Source of the DNA: Desulfosudis oleivorans Hxd3
GTDB lineage: Bacteria; Desulfobacterota; Desulfobacteria; Desulfobacterales; Desulfosudaceae
NCBI RefSeq assembly: GCF_000018405.1
Contig: NC_009943.1
Span: 3,537,001-3,601,000 of the forward strand
Direction: 5' to 3'
Length of the DNA stretch: 64,000 bases
Shown: piece after piece, positions 15,590 through 24,490 of the stretch
How positions within the stretch are numbered: the first letter of the stretch is position 1
Layout: the number at the start of each line of letters is the position of its first letter
Notes under the pieces: generated by a model
Told to the model about the DNA's origin: nothing
Databases searched by the model: none
The model's input: the letters and a program-made list of their open reading frames with translations, nothing else
Made by a program: the position numbers and the translations under genes

Positions 15590-16585
15590 CTACAACCGCC
15601 AGCCCCAGTAATCCAGGAAACGAGCAAAATCCCACATGTCTGAATCATCCCGGCGCCAGGGTTTTAAGCTGGTATAAAAAGGGTTGTCCCAAATGGCCGG
15701 GTCGGCATAAATTTTGTCCGAGCCCACGAAAAGATCAAGGCTGATCAGGCTCATGAACATCATCTCCAAAGGCTTGATCGTGCCTTTCACATGTCCCTTG
15801 CGCCACCCCTGCGCATAATAAAAACTCGTGGCAGTGCCGTCACCTGACGGCAAGCGGTCCAGGGCATCCATGGCATCGACTTCCATGGCAAGCGGAAGAA
15901 AAGCCTCCCCCTGCAACTGGTCAGCGGAAACAACTTCCACATCCATGACGCGATGGACCTCCGGCCGCAGGTGGATCAGCAGGGCCGGATTTTCAACTCC
16001 TGTGAAGGCCAGCCGGGAGGGCAGCTCCTCGCCGTAAACCGACTGACGCTGATTCACGTCCCATCCTTCGGGCAGGGCATCGGCCGGCAGATAATCGGTT
16101 GGAATAAACGCCTTGTAGCAGCCGCAGGTGTGCACCGTGGTTACCAGGACCGTCCGGTTGGCCTCATCCAGGGTGACCACCACCATCAGGCCCACGTTAT
16201 TGCCGGCCGTCAGGTGAAAGTAAGGAACACGGGGAAAATGGACCCGGTAGATCAGGTTGGTGTAGGTTGCCCTGGCAGTGGTAAAGGTGCGACGCATCAC
16301 ATAGACGGCGGGATGGTCCGTGTCGATCCACACCTCATCGTCGTCTTTTCCTTCCCCCCCGATTGCGGGCCGGCCGATGCGGTTGTTTGTGTCTGTGTAA
16401 TCATAGGCCATAAACACCGGCGCCTGTTGCCGCACCCTATCCTCCGGCCACTCGCCGGCCACATAGATCGTCTGGGGCGTATCGGGCAGCGTAAGGTGGT
16501 GGGCGCAGCCCTGCCACAAAAACGCCCACACGATAACGGCCAGCCATGTAAGAAAGTTTCTTCCAGACCAACGAAAGCGGTTCAT
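15590..16585 (-). CDS. Hypothetical lipoprotein
   Basis: 331 residues, family not recognised. An N-terminal lipoprotein signal is clear: basic start, LTWLAVIVWAFLWQGC with Cys about 27. The rest is a soluble periplasmic or outer-membrane-attached domain rich in aromatic residues. It contains HTCGCYKAFIP, which could hold a metal or disulfide, and a Trp-rich end, DNPFYTSLKPWRRD. It lies 14 bases beyond the next gene on the same strand, so the two exported proteins form one transcript. It converges with the corrinoid gene. Confidence 0.65.
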   Translation of the reverse strand: MNRFRWSGRNFLTWLAVIVWAFLWQGCAHHLTLPDTPQTIYVAGEWPEDRVRQQAPVFMAYDYTDTNNRIGRPAIGGEGKDDDEVWIDTDHPAVYVMRRTFTTARATYTNLIYRVHFPRVPYFHLTAGNNVGLMVVVTLDEANRTVLVTTVHTCGCYKAFIPTDYLPADALPEGWDVNQRQSVYGEELPSRLAFTGVENPALLIHLRPEVHRVMDVEVVSADQLQGEAFLPLAMEVDAMDALDRLPSGDGTATSFYYAQGWRKGHVKGTIKPLEMMFMSLISLDLFVGSDKIYADPAIWDNPFYTSLKPWRRDDSDMWDFARFLDYWGWRL

Positions 16586-16598
16586 CTCCTGGACTCCT

Positions 16599-17888
16599 TT
16601 AGAGAATCGTTGAGGTCACCGTCAACGGCGCGTCAAACACGTTGCGGACATTCATTTCCATGCCCTTTTGGTAGCCCCGTGTATAAAAATGGGCCAGGCG
16701 CAGCTCCACGCTGTCTTCATTGAACTGGTCCCAGCCGGTGTTAAAATCAAAACCGATGCCGGGCAGCTCGCCTTTGTCGTCTTCTATTTCGTCTTCGGCC
16801 TCCGCGTCGTCGTTAAAATAGAGCGACGCCTTTATCGGGCACCCGGGTGGAGCTGTCCAGACCGACCAGAAACACTGCTTGCCGTTGGTCAGCGCACTCC
16901 ATGTCCAGGGAGAAAGGTCCAGGGCTTTGTCCGCGGCGTCCATTTTGCCGTCAATCACATGACCGCCGGGATTGTTGGAATTATAGAAGGTCCACCCGTT
17001 TGCCTCTTTAAAGTCATCAACGGTGATGGCCCGAAAAAGGCTCGGCCGCAGGGGAAAGGCGGCGGCAAAGGCAAAGTTCGCGTAACTGTCGTAATAATAG
17101 GTGTACTGGCGGGTGGAGATGGAGCCAATGCTCAGGACCAGGGGGGTGGCATTTTCCGAATAGACCACCGCGCGCACCGGTCCGTCGATGTATCCCAGCT
17201 CCTTGACCCTGATGTCCTCCTCGGACCGGTGAAGGGTGATGCCCATGGACCGCATGGTCAGCCGGACCTTGATCCGGTCGATAAAATCCTCACCGTCCCC
17301 GCCCACACCCGCTTCAAAGGCATATTCCGAAGCGCCCACCGGGTGATCTTTGTCAAACCGGCCCGAATAGTTGCGGGTGGCAAATGAAGGGGCGTCATCG
17401 TCGTAGGCCACATAATCAACGGCCGATTTTTCCGGAGCAGGGCCGGCAAAGGCCACAAGATAGACCCATCCCTTTTCCCGGGTTGCGGGGTCCGTCACCT
17501 CAAGCGCCGCACAGGCATCGGTGCCCGAAGGAAGCATGGCCCTGTCCAAAAGCCGGTCCCCGGCATCCATGGCCATGAACACCAGTTCATCGTTATCGTC
17601 AAAAGCGCTGTCATCATCCGGTGCGGCAAGCTTTCCGGCGGTAAGAACAAACAGGCCATCCTTGTCTTTCTCGTCTATCTGAAAAGGAACAGGCCGTAGT
17701 TGGTTGTCTTTGAACGCATAAAGACCGTAATGGGCAACCGGCCGGCCGGTGAGGCCGCATGCCTGTCCGGTGACAATTACCGGATCAAACACCCGGCTAA
17801 GGGTTTTTGTCATCTGTGTATCGGCGGCAGCCGGCACCGCAAAGACAATCACCAGAAAACAGGCGGCCAGCGTATTGAGCTTTTTCAT
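16599..17888 (-). CDS. Hypothetical exported protein
   Basis: 429 residues from ATG 17888 with AAGGAG six bases upstream; the frame extends to 17981 only through hexamer-repeat DNA. The signal peptide is TLAACFLVIVFAVPAAAD. The mature part has immunoglobulin-like or beta-sandwich features (FDPVIVTGQACGLTGRPVAH, VPFQIDEKDKDG) and acidic Asp/Glu clusters (DDDSAFDDNDELVF, DDAEAEDEIEDDKGE) that could bind calcium. The last part, RLAHFYTRGYQKGMEMNVRN, has no known match for me. It is co-directional with, and 13 bases ahead of, the lipoprotein gene, suggesting a paired surface function. Confidence 0.65.
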   Translation of the reverse strand: MKKLNTLAACFLVIVFAVPAAADTQMTKTLSRVFDPVIVTGQACGLTGRPVAHYGLYAFKDNQLRPVPFQIDEKDKDGLFVLTAGKLAAPDDDSAFDDNDELVFMAMDAGDRLLDRAMLPSGTDACAALEVTDPATREKGWVYLVAFAGPAPEKSAVDYVAYDDDAPSFATRNYSGRFDKDHPVGASEYAFEAGVGGDGEDFIDRIKVRLTMRSMGITLHRSEEDIRVKELGYIDGPVRAVVYSENATPLVLSIGSISTRQYTYYYDSYANFAFAAAFPLRPSLFRAITVDDFKEANGWTFYNSNNPGGHVIDGKMDAADKALDLSPWTWSALTNGKQCFWSVWTAPPGCPIKASLYFNDDAEAEDEIEDDKGELPGIGFDFNTGWDQFNEDSVELRLAHFYTRGYQKGMEMNVRNVFDAPLTVTSTIL

Positions 17889-17915
17889 TTTTTCTCCTTG
17901 ATTATTCATTTTTGT

Positions 17916-17957
17916 CCAAACCGAAATCGCTATCACTATCGGGATCGGGATCGAAAC
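17916..17957 (+). repeat. GATCGG hexamer-type repeat
   Basis: CCAAACCGAAATCGC followed by TATCGGGATCGGGATCG. The same arrangement recurs at 24788 and 29811, always just outside a gene start or end. No coding sense is likely. Confidence 0.6.
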
Positions 17958-18004
17958 CCATGTACCGCATTTAAATATCATGAATGAATTTATGGGAAAA
18001 GGGC

Positions 18005-19342
18005 TTACAGGAGATCCGAGGCAATCTCGGCCAGGGCCGATCGCTCCCCCTTTTCCAGGGTGATGTGGGCGTACATCTCCTGGCCCTTCATCTTATCGAT
18101 CAAGCAGGTCAGGCCGTTGCTGCGGGAGTCCAGGTAGGGGGTATCGATCTGGTGGGGATCACCGGTGAACACCACCTTGGTGCCTTCACCGGCCCGGGTG
18201 ATAATGGTCTTGACCTCGTGGGGCGTCAGGTTCTGTGCCTCGTCCACGATAAAATAGATGGAGGGAAGGCTGCGGCCCCGAATATAGGTCAGTGCCGTAA
18301 TCACCAGCTTTTTCTGAATCATCATTTCGGCAATACGCTTGTATTCCGGGGACTCTTCGGCAAACTGGTTCTGAATAACCGACAGGTTGTCAAACAGGGG
18401 CTGCATGTAGGGGTTGAGCTTTTCTTCCACATCTCCGGGCAGGTAGCCGATGTCCCGGTTGGACAGAGGGACCACCGGCCTGGCCAGAAAGATCTGCTTG
18501 TAGTGCTTTCGCACCTCCAGGGCCGCGGCCAGGGCCATGAGGGTTTTGCCGGTGCCGGCCTTGCCCGACAGGGAAACCAGGGAGATGCGGGGGTCCATCA
18601 GCGCGTTTAAGGAAAATATCTGTTCAGCGTTTCTCGGGGTTATGCCGTAGGCCCGCTTTTTTTCGACAAATTTTAATGCGTTTTCCTTTTTTACCCAGGT
18701 AGACAGAATGCTCTGGCTGTCGTTACGAAGGATGAAATTTTCGTTGGCAATGGGCAGGATGTCCAGGCCGGTCTCATCCAGGGGCACGGCGGTTTCCTTG
18801 AAAAGCCGGTCAATCACCGCGTGTTCGATTCCCTCGATCCGGTTTTTGCCGGTATACAGATCATCGATGTTCTGAATTTTTCCGGTTTCGTAGTCCTCGG
18901 ACTGGATGCCAATGCTCTTGGCCTTCATTCTCAGGTTGATGTCTTTTGACACCAGCACCACCCGGGGGTTGCCGTGCTGCCTGGCCAGGTTGTAGGCAAT
19001 GGACAGAATGCGATGGTCCGGGGTGTCTTCCCAGAAAAGCTCCTTGATGTAACTGTCTTTCTGAATGTTGGTGTCGACCCGGACAAAACCCCCGGAATCC
19101 AGGGGCACGTCCTCGTGGAGAAGGCGGTCCCCGATCAGGGCGTCCAGCTCCCGTGAAAACTCCCGGGCATTGTAATGAATGGCTTCGTGGCCCCGCTTGA
19201 AACGGTCCAGCTCTTCAAGCAGGGTGATGGGAATCACCACATGATGGTTTTTGAAGGAGTAAATGCACTGAAAATCATACAGAACAACGTTGGTGTCCAG
19301 GACAAAAAATTTTTTGCTGTCAGAGGAAGGCATCAGGGGCAT
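18005..19342 (-). CDS. PIN-PhoH family ATPase (PhoH2-like)
   Basis: 445 residues. The N-terminal PIN nuclease-like domain (residues 10-140: KFFVLDTNVVLYD, ITLLEELDRFK, VSKDINLRMKAKS) supplies the acidic metal site. The C-terminal PhoH RecA-like domain has Walker A SGKAGTGKTLMALAAALEV (about 260) and Walker B IYFIVDEAQNLTPHE, then FTGDPHQID. In PhoH2 proteins this pairing gives ATP-driven RNA unwinding with RNase activity. The start ATG 19342 is one of two near each other (19333). It stands alone, with the exported-protein pair downstream. Confidence 0.92.
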   Translation of the reverse strand: MPLMPSSDSKKFFVLDTNVVLYDFQCIYSFKNHHVVIPITLLEELDRFKRGHEAIHYNAREFSRELDALIGDRLLHEDVPLDSGGFVRVDTNIQKDSYIKELFWEDTPDHRILSIAYNLARQHGNPRVVLVSKDINLRMKAKSIGIQSEDYETGKIQNIDDLYTGKNRIEGIEHAVIDRLFKETAVPLDETGLDILPIANENFILRNDSQSILSTWVKKENALKFVEKKRAYGITPRNAEQIFSLNALMDPRISLVSLSGKAGTGKTLMALAAALEVRKHYKQIFLARPVVPLSNRDIGYLPGDVEEKLNPYMQPLFDNLSVIQNQFAEESPEYKRIAEMMIQKKLVITALTYIRGRSLPSIYFIVDEAQNLTPHEVKTIITRAGEGTKVVFTGDPHQIDTPYLDSRSNGLTCLIDKMKGQEMYAHITLEKGERSALAEIASDLL

Positions 19343-19404
19343 CGGTCCTGTAAGTTTGCCTTTATTCTATCGCAGGTCCATCCTAAATCCAAATAAAAAT
19401 TTTG

Positions 19405-20157
19405 TTAGGATTGCATGGAACCTTCGGACCGGCTGGTTTCGGTTTCCGCGTACGGGGCCCGGCGGTGAGCGCATTTCCGGGCGCAGAGAAAACAGGGGCT
19501 CTGTTCCGGCATGGCCTTTGCCGCGATAACGGCGGCAGTAACCGACTTGCGGGGTTTCATCAGGCCCGTGGATGCTGCGTGAATGCCGATGGCTTCCGGC
19601 TCCAGGAACGCGAAGATCGCGGCCTGGCCCATGGCAATGGGCCAGTCGCAGTAGCCCGGGCTGAACCGGGCGCTGGCCTCCACCCCCGCCTGTTCATAAT
19701 GGCGCCGGACCTGCCGATGCACCTGGTCGGCGTACTGTTCGGCCAGTATTGAAGCAGCGGCGTCCAGCATGAAGGCCCGCACCATGTCGGTGGGACTCAG
19801 ATCCTTAATGACTTTATCAATGTCAGGACCCAGGGTAACGGCAAAGCAGCACAACTCGCAAATTCCCGACATGCGGGCCGCCAGCCGGGTCCAGTTCACG
19901 GTCTCCAGCAAAAGCCCGTTTCCGCGGATCGCCTTTTTCTCCAGCGCCCTAAACGGCGTGGACCGGCACAGGGTCTTTGGCCGGGCCAGCTCCAGGCAGG
20001 TTTTAATACCCCCGTGAATCTGGGGCCATATCTTATCGGTCACGGCCTCGGCACCGGGATAGCCCAGCTGGCCGATGGTTCCGGCCAGCAGGGCGTCAGT
20101 TTCCGGCGCAAGGGGTTCTAAAACGATATTCCCGGTTTTACATTTCGGTGTGAGCAT
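19405..20157 (-). CDS. MetH-activation-domain-like protein (corrinoid reactivation candidate)
   Basis: 250 residues. The stretch ARFSPGYCDWPIAMGQ and IGIHAASTGLMKPRKSVTAA is the signature of the AdoMet-binding activation domain of cobalamin-dependent methionine synthase. It stands alone here, without the other MetH domains. The C-terminus adds CFLCARKCAHRR, a cysteine set that could hold an iron-sulfur cluster. Free-standing activation-domain proteins occur beside cobamide methyltransferase genes, where reductive reactivation of Co(II) is needed. The two corrinoid modules on either side fit that job (inference). Residues ETVNWTRLAARMSGICELCC contain further cysteines. Confidence 0.75.
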   Translation of the reverse strand: MLTPKCKTGNIVLEPLAPETDALLAGTIGQLGYPGAEAVTDKIWPQIHGGIKTCLELARPKTLCRSTPFRALEKKAIRGNGLLLETVNWTRLAARMSGICELCCFAVTLGPDIDKVIKDLSPTDMVRAFMLDAAASILAEQYADQVHRQVRRHYEQAGVEASARFSPGYCDWPIAMGQAAIFAFLEPEAIGIHAASTGLMKPRKSVTAAVIAAKAMPEQSPCFLCARKCAHRRAPYAETETSRSEGSMQS

Positions 20158-20238
20158 GTTCCGTCATTATATGAGGATGTTTCTCCGTTTATCTTATGCC
20201 GATGCTAATTCAAACCGGTTTTCTCAAACCCGAATACA

Positions 20239-20411
20239 CGGTCATTGCGAGGAGCCTTGCATTTCCCGTCATTGCGAGGAGCCTTGCATTTCCCGTCATT
20301 GCGAGGAGCAACGCGACGAAGCAATCTCCTTCGCATATGGACAAGATTGCTTCGCTGCGCTCGCAATGACACAGGTTAAGTTCAAGATTGCTTCGCTGCG
20401 CTCGCAATGAC
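20239..20411. repeat. REP-like palindrome cluster
   Basis: Three direct CATTGCGAGGAGC units (two followed by CTTGCATTTCCCGT) are followed by a long inverted counterpart, GATTGCTTCGCTGCGCTCGC, twice. The transcript could fold into a long hairpin. The rest of the gap 20158-20579 shows no gene. Confidence 0.8.
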
Positions 20412-20579
20412 GTTTTCAAATGAGCGTCCTTTTAAAACAGGACTGTAATCGTTCTTCCCCTTACTCTTACTCTTAATCCCCCACTGTTTCAATCATGCAT
20501 TTTTTGTGTAGTATCCATATTTTTTTACTGCCTGAACCATCGCACGGACGGTTTCCGCTTTCGCGTTGGGTGGAATCTC

Positions 20580-21689
20580 TCAGCCACCGGCGAGAATAAA
20601 GCCGCCTCCCCGGCCCACCTCCTCAATCAGACGGTGGCAGTATTCATCCACCTCGGATACCGTTCCGGTAACCAGCTTGGCCGCCGGCACGTCACCGAAA
20701 ATGCACATGTGGTCCCCGATCTCCTGCTTGGCGGCAAAGATGTCGGTGAGCCCGTCGAGCTGAATGATAACTTTTTTTGCCGGCAGGCGGCGCAGGGTCT
20801 TTAAGTTCTTGCCCCAGTCGCCGTCACAGTGCAGAATGGGCGTCATGCCGGCCTCCACGATCCGGTTGACAATGATCTCCATGCTGGGAAAGGCCAGATC
20901 CTCAAACTGTTTTGGCGAAATAAAACTGTTGGAGGTGCGGTGGCAGTAACACTGCACCGTGGGCACGCCCATGAGCCGGGCGGTCCAGACCGCTGTATTC
21001 GCGAAGCTTTCGGACAGGTGGGTGGCGGCCCGGCCGATCTTTTCGGGCCGCTTGAACAGGTCGGCGGAAAAGTTGATCACATTGCGGGCCTGGGAAAAGG
21101 TGTCAAAAGGCATTTCCGCCTGGTAGCCCATCTGCACCACGGCCCCCTGGTCCCGCCACCATTTGAAATCGGACCGCCAGAAAATGCCCTGCCGGATGAT
21201 GCCGAATGCCATGGCCGCAAGCATGCCCGCCGTTTTCTTGCCCTCCGCCTCCTGGCTGAACCGGGGCAGCATGCGCAGCCGGAAAAGGATGTCGGCCATC
21301 CATTTGGGAGATTCAATCGCCTGGTCGTAATCCTCCGGCTCCATGTACTGAACTTCGTCGATCTTGGCCATGGCGTCTTCTTCCAGCTCAATGCCGGGCC
21401 ACAGTTCGCGCATCATCATCACGTAGTTGTACATCAGCCGGGAGGAAGGATTGATGTTGTAATAGATGTCCCAGGGCCCGATATCGGCCCACAGCTTTTT
21501 CATCACCTGCTTGTAGACCGCCGGATCTGTCATGTACTGGCTCATCTTGACCCCGACATGAATGGGCGCGTAATAATAGAGCATCATGGAAAGCGGCACC
21601 CGGTCCGGGGTCTCCAGGCGGACCACCGCGTCAAACCGCTCCTGGGCCGTCATCGTGTCTTCTTCATAAATCTTCCGTGCCGCTGTCAT
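20580..21689 (-). CDS. Uroporphyrinogen-decarboxylase-fold corrinoid methyltransferase (second copy)
   Basis: 369 residues from ATG 21689 with AAGGAGG six bases upstream. UroD-like fold, with the zinc region MTPILHCDGDWGKNL (His-x-Cys) and a C-terminal GRGGGFILAGG, the end expected of the methyltransferase branch. It overlaps the corrinoid gene upstream by ATGA (21686-21689), so the two are made together. It is only distantly similar to 13703-14878, so the two modules probably serve different substrates. A TetR regulator precedes the module. Confidence 0.83.
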   Translation of the reverse strand: MTAARKIYEEDTMTAQERFDAVVRLETPDRVPLSMMLYYYAPIHVGVKMSQYMTDPAVYKQVMKKLWADIGPWDIYYNINPSSRLMYNYVMMMRELWPGIELEEDAMAKIDEVQYMEPEDYDQAIESPKWMADILFRLRMLPRFSQEAEGKKTAGMLAAMAFGIIRQGIFWRSDFKWWRDQGAVVQMGYQAEMPFDTFSQARNVINFSADLFKRPEKIGRAATHLSESFANTAVWTARLMGVPTVQCYCHRTSNSFISPKQFEDLAFPSMEIIVNRIVEAGMTPILHCDGDWGKNLKTLRRLPAKKVIIQLDGLTDIFAAKQEIGDHMCIFGDVPAAKLVTGTVSEVDEYCHRLIEEVGRGGGFILAGG

Positions 21690-22357
21690 GCGCTTCCTCC
21701 TTTCATCTCGCCGTCGGTCAGCCGCTTGATAAAGGAGATGCCCTCATAGGCGTCCCGGGTCTGAAAATCCACGCCCAGCTTTTCCACCAGGCTCTGTTCC
21801 GTGGCTCCGCCGCCGAGCATGACCTGCGTGTTTTTGCGCAATCCCTTTTTATCCAGCAGGGCCACGATCTGCTCAATGGTGCCAAAGGTGGTGGTCAGCA
21901 GGGAAGAAAGTCCCAGAAAGGCGGCGCCGGTCTCTTCCAGGCGGGCGATAAAGGCTTCCGGCGGCACGTCCACACCCAGGTTGTAAACGGCAAAGCCGCT
22001 GGCCTCGGCCAGCACCCCAAAGATGTCCTTTCCCAGGTCGTGAATGTCGCCCATGGGCGTGCCCAGAACGATTTCGGCAATGGCCGGCCCGGACTCGCCG
22101 GCCTGCACGGAGCCTTTGATCTTGCGGCTGGCGGTTTTAAACATTTCCCCGGCCATCACCAGATGGGGAAGGTAATATTCTCCCTTTTCAAACCGTTCTC
22201 CAACCTCCGCCATAATCGGCATGCAGGTGTCGAGAAACTGGCGTACAGTGACCCCGGCGGTCAGCATGCCGTCCGCCTCCCGGTCAATGGCGTCGATGTC
22301 GAATCCCAGAAATTTTTCCCGGAACGACGACAGGGCCGCAAGTTGCTGATCGTTCAT
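21686..22357 (-). CDS. Methyltransferase corrinoid protein (second copy)
   Basis: 223 residues from ATG 22357 (MNDQQLAALSSFREKFLG); the frame opens further upstream but lacks support. The B12-binding-2 helical domain comes first, then GTPMGDIHDLGKDIFGVLAE with the cobalt-ligand His in DxHxxG, and GGGATEQSLVEKLGVD. It is the methyl carrier for the UroD-fold protein with which it overlaps by four bases. It is transcribed as TetR, corrinoid protein, methyltransferase with short gaps. Confidence 0.9.
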   Translation of the reverse strand: MNDQQLAALSSFREKFLGFDIDAIDREADGMLTAGVTVRQFLDTCMPIMAEVGERFEKGEYYLPHLVMAGEMFKTASRKIKGSVQAGESGPAIAEIVLGTPMGDIHDLGKDIFGVLAEASGFAVYNLGVDVPPEAFIARLEETGAAFLGLSSLLTTTFGTIEQIVALLDKKGLRKNTQVMLGGGATEQSLVEKLGVDFQTRDAYEGISFIKRLTDGEMKGGSA

Positions 22358-22413
22358 GGCACCCCCTTTAATATTTGACTGCGTTATATCGCTACTTGAC
22401 TCACCGTTCAATA

Positions 22414-23088
22414 TTATAATGGTGCGGCACTGGCCGCACCCGAATTCGCTTTTCCTGACCCGTTTTTTTGCCGGGCGTCAAACAGCAGAAAGAAAATCCC
22501 GGTGTAGACACGCTCCAGGGAGAGGCGGTCTTCCAGGATCGACATGTAGATATGACCCTCGGTCAGGGAGAGCAGGGCCAGGGCCATGGCCGGACCGTCC
22601 GTTGCCGAGGGCAGATAGCCTGTCTTTATCCCCTGGCTGATCAGCGTTTCCAGCAGGTCCAGGACTTTCCGGTAGTGGTTGTTGACCTGCCGGGCAAAAT
22701 CTTCCTTTTTGTCTTTGGGGGTGTGAAGGGAACAGAAATGGACCAGCTTGTTAAGCCGGTCGCTCTGCCGGGAAATTTCAAGATACTGCCACAGGGTCCG
22801 GTAAAACCTGTCAATAAAAGGATCATCGGAGTTGACCGCATCGGTCAGAAGGTCGATATACCGGTTCATGCAGGTGTCTACCAGTTCGGAGAGCAGGGCG
22901 CCCTTGCCTTCCCAGTACCAGTAAATCAGGGACTTGCTCACACCGGCTTCCGCGGCCAGGTCCTCCATGGTGGACTGCTGGTAACCCTTGGTGGAAAACA
23001 GGTTGATGGCCGCTTCCTTGATCTGGTCACGCCGCAGCTGTTCCTTGAGGTTTCTTCTCAGACCGCGCGTCTGTTTTGCCTGGGCCAT
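22414..23088 (-). CDS. TetR-family regulator
   Basis: 224 residues. The N-terminal HTH is AINLFSTKGYQQSTMEDLAA and EAGVSKSLIYWYWEGKGALL, a canonical TetR DNA-binding domain, followed by an all-helical ligand domain (about 75-205). It is 57 bases ahead of the corrinoid gene on the same strand. The 36-bp inverted repeat at 23111-23146, directly upstream, is its likely operator, giving autoregulation of the methyltransferase operon. Confidence 0.9.
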   Translation of the reverse strand: MAQAKQTRGLRRNLKEQLRRDQIKEAAINLFSTKGYQQSTMEDLAAEAGVSKSLIYWYWEGKGALLSELVDTCMNRYIDLLTDAVNSDDPFIDRFYRTLWQYLEISRQSDRLNKLVHFCSLHTPKDKKEDFARQVNNHYRKVLDLLETLISQGIKTGYLPSATDGPAMALALLSLTEGHIYMSILEDRLSLERVYTGIFFLLFDARQKNGSGKANSGAASAAPL

Positions 23089-23110
23089 GACGTTTCCCGT
23101 GTGGAGGCCA

Positions 23111-23146
23111 ATCTCTTAAATTGAACGTATAGTCAATATAAGAGAT
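23111..23146. promoter_or_regulatory. Inverted-repeat operator upstream of TetR
   Basis: ATCTCTTAAATTGA and TCAATATAAGAGAT are near-perfect inverted arms with eight bases between them, 23 bases before the start codon. Confidence 0.7.
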
Positions 23147-23218
23147 GCAAAAGCCGGTGTCAAGAAAAAAAAAGGGGGGGGGTAATCGGTCAGGAGTTGA
23201 GGGAGCCTGGCGGCCGGA

Positions 23219-23396
23219 TTATACAGCGACAAAATCAACGTCTTGCGTAACCATGGGCTCAGCGGCCCAGTGATTGACGGCGATGCCTCCCGATGGCGCA
23301 CCATGGAATATCGGCCCGTTCAAGGCAATCGACCAGGCGCATCACATCATCCGTACCGCCCGCGGTCTGCCAGTCATAAAATTTTTTGGGGGTCAT
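23219..23396 (-). pseudogene. Nucleotidyltransferase-fold (MNT/AbiEii-like) remnant
   Basis: From ATG 23396 the frame gives MTPKKFYDWQTAGGTDDVMR, then LVDCLERADIPWCAIG. After a one-base shift around 23290 it continues GIAVNHWAAEPMVTQDVDFV and stops at 23219. The GGxAVxxW...TQDxDF pattern is the start of nucleotidyltransferase-fold proteins such as AbiEii-like toxins and DUF6036 antitoxin-side proteins. The rest of the domain is missing. It lies in an otherwise empty 337-base gap. Confidence 0.6.
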
Positions 23397-23425
23397 CGTA
23401 ATGTCCTGAATCTTTTTTCAGTCCA

Positions 23426-24016
23426 TTACCAGTGATACCCGGCCAGCAGCCCGAAGTGGCCGCCGCCGGCATTGACGGTCATGCCCGCCAGGGTCACGTC
23501 GGCCCAGGAGGCCTTGAGCTCCATGCCGATATTGAAATGGTCCCCCAGGGTCCAGTAAACACCGCCGCCGGCCCAGTACCCCAGGCTCTGGTCCGAGTCG
23601 GAGATGCTTATGCCGTAGGCCGAGCTTTCGGCTTCGGCGGCAATAAAGGAAACGCCGGCGCCAAGAAAAGGCCGCACATGGGGAAAATGGTCCCAGATTT
23701 TGCGAAACCCCAGGTTCAGCTCCGCGGTCCGGCTTTCAGCCAGAATGACTGCACCGGGCAAAAAAACATACCCCTCGCCGTAGGCGCTCATCAGGTCAAT
23801 GGCAATGTTGACCGGCCAGCCGGTTTTCCGAAAATCCACGGCAACGCCCAGCTCTGACTGTTCGTGGGCCGGCTCCCATTCATCTTCATCCAGGGCCTTG
23901 GCGCCCAGAAACCCATTGATGTTGCCGGTCCATTCGGCCTGGGCCCGGGCAAAAGGAGGCAGAACAAGCATCAGAAAAAAAATTGCGGCACAAAGAATCG
24001 GTTGAATCGGTTTCAT
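23426..24016 (-). CDS. Outer-membrane beta-barrel protein (OmpA/OmpW-like)
   Basis: 196 residues from ATG 24016 (MKPIQPILCAAIFFLMLVLP), with a signal peptide cut after ARAQ. The mature chain is made of alternating strands with glycine and aromatic residues: LGVAVDFRKTGWPVNIAIDL, VRPFLGAGVSF, LGYWAGGGVYWTLGDHFNIG, and a terminal GGGHFGLLAGYHW ending in an aromatic residue, as barrels do. About eight strands are expected. Function unknown; it may be a small pore or structural protein. It is monocistronic as far as seen. Confidence 0.75.
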   Translation of the reverse strand: MKPIQPILCAAIFFLMLVLPPFARAQAEWTGNINGFLGAKALDEDEWEPAHEQSELGVAVDFRKTGWPVNIAIDLMSAYGEGYVFLPGAVILAESRTAELNLGFRKIWDHFPHVRPFLGAGVSFIAAEAESSAYGISISDSDQSLGYWAGGGVYWTLGDHFNIGMELKASWADVTLAGMTVNAGGGHFGLLAGYHW

Positions 24017-24157
24017 GGCAACAAGGGCCTCCCCTTTAAAAGATAAAGACCGGTCTTGGAATCGAACCAAGCGGCAGACTTTTCACGGTTGCCCGGCGGG
24101 GTTGAAGCCCGCGGCCGGCGCCAGCCGACTATACCGGTCACATCATCCGGACGGTCG

Positions 24158-24490
24158 TCAGAACGCAAACTTTTCCGCGGGCCGCCGTTCCGGCACATAG
24201 ACACGGTCAACCGCGCCGTCGTTCCACTCTTTTGAAACATAAAGGGCGCAGTAGCAGCTGCCGTATTCGGCCACGTCCGCCTCCCGGTAGCCGCAGGGGC
24301 AGAGAATGTCCCTGTCGTTTTCCCGGTCCCCGGATGCCAGCCGGCAGGGGCAGCACATGTAACCGTAGCGCTCCTTGTTGGTCAGCAGGGCCGACAGCAG
24401 GTCAAACACCAGTTCCCGGTCGTTGTTGAAAAAATAGCCTTTGGGTTCCTGGACCGACTGAAGCTGCTCGTAAAGCTTTTCCGGTGTCAT
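24158..24490 (-). CDS. Ferredoxin:thioredoxin reductase catalytic-chain-like protein
   Basis: 110 residues, the usual length of the catalytic chain. The cysteine set is complete: YMCCPCRLASG, DILCPCGYREADV and YGSCYCALYVS, matching the CPCR, CPC and CxC groups that hold a [4Fe-4S] cluster beside the redox disulfide. It reduces thioredoxin-like partners with electrons from ferredoxin. It overlaps the glutaredoxin-like gene upstream by four bases, which makes that protein the likely partner. No variable chain is nearby, as is usual outside photosynthetic organisms. Confidence 0.88.
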   Translation of the reverse strand: MTPEKLYEQLQSVQEPKGYFFNNDRELVFDLLSALLTNKERYGYMCCPCRLASGDRENDRDILCPCGYREADVAEYGSCYCALYVSKEWNDGAVDRVYVPERRPAEKFAF

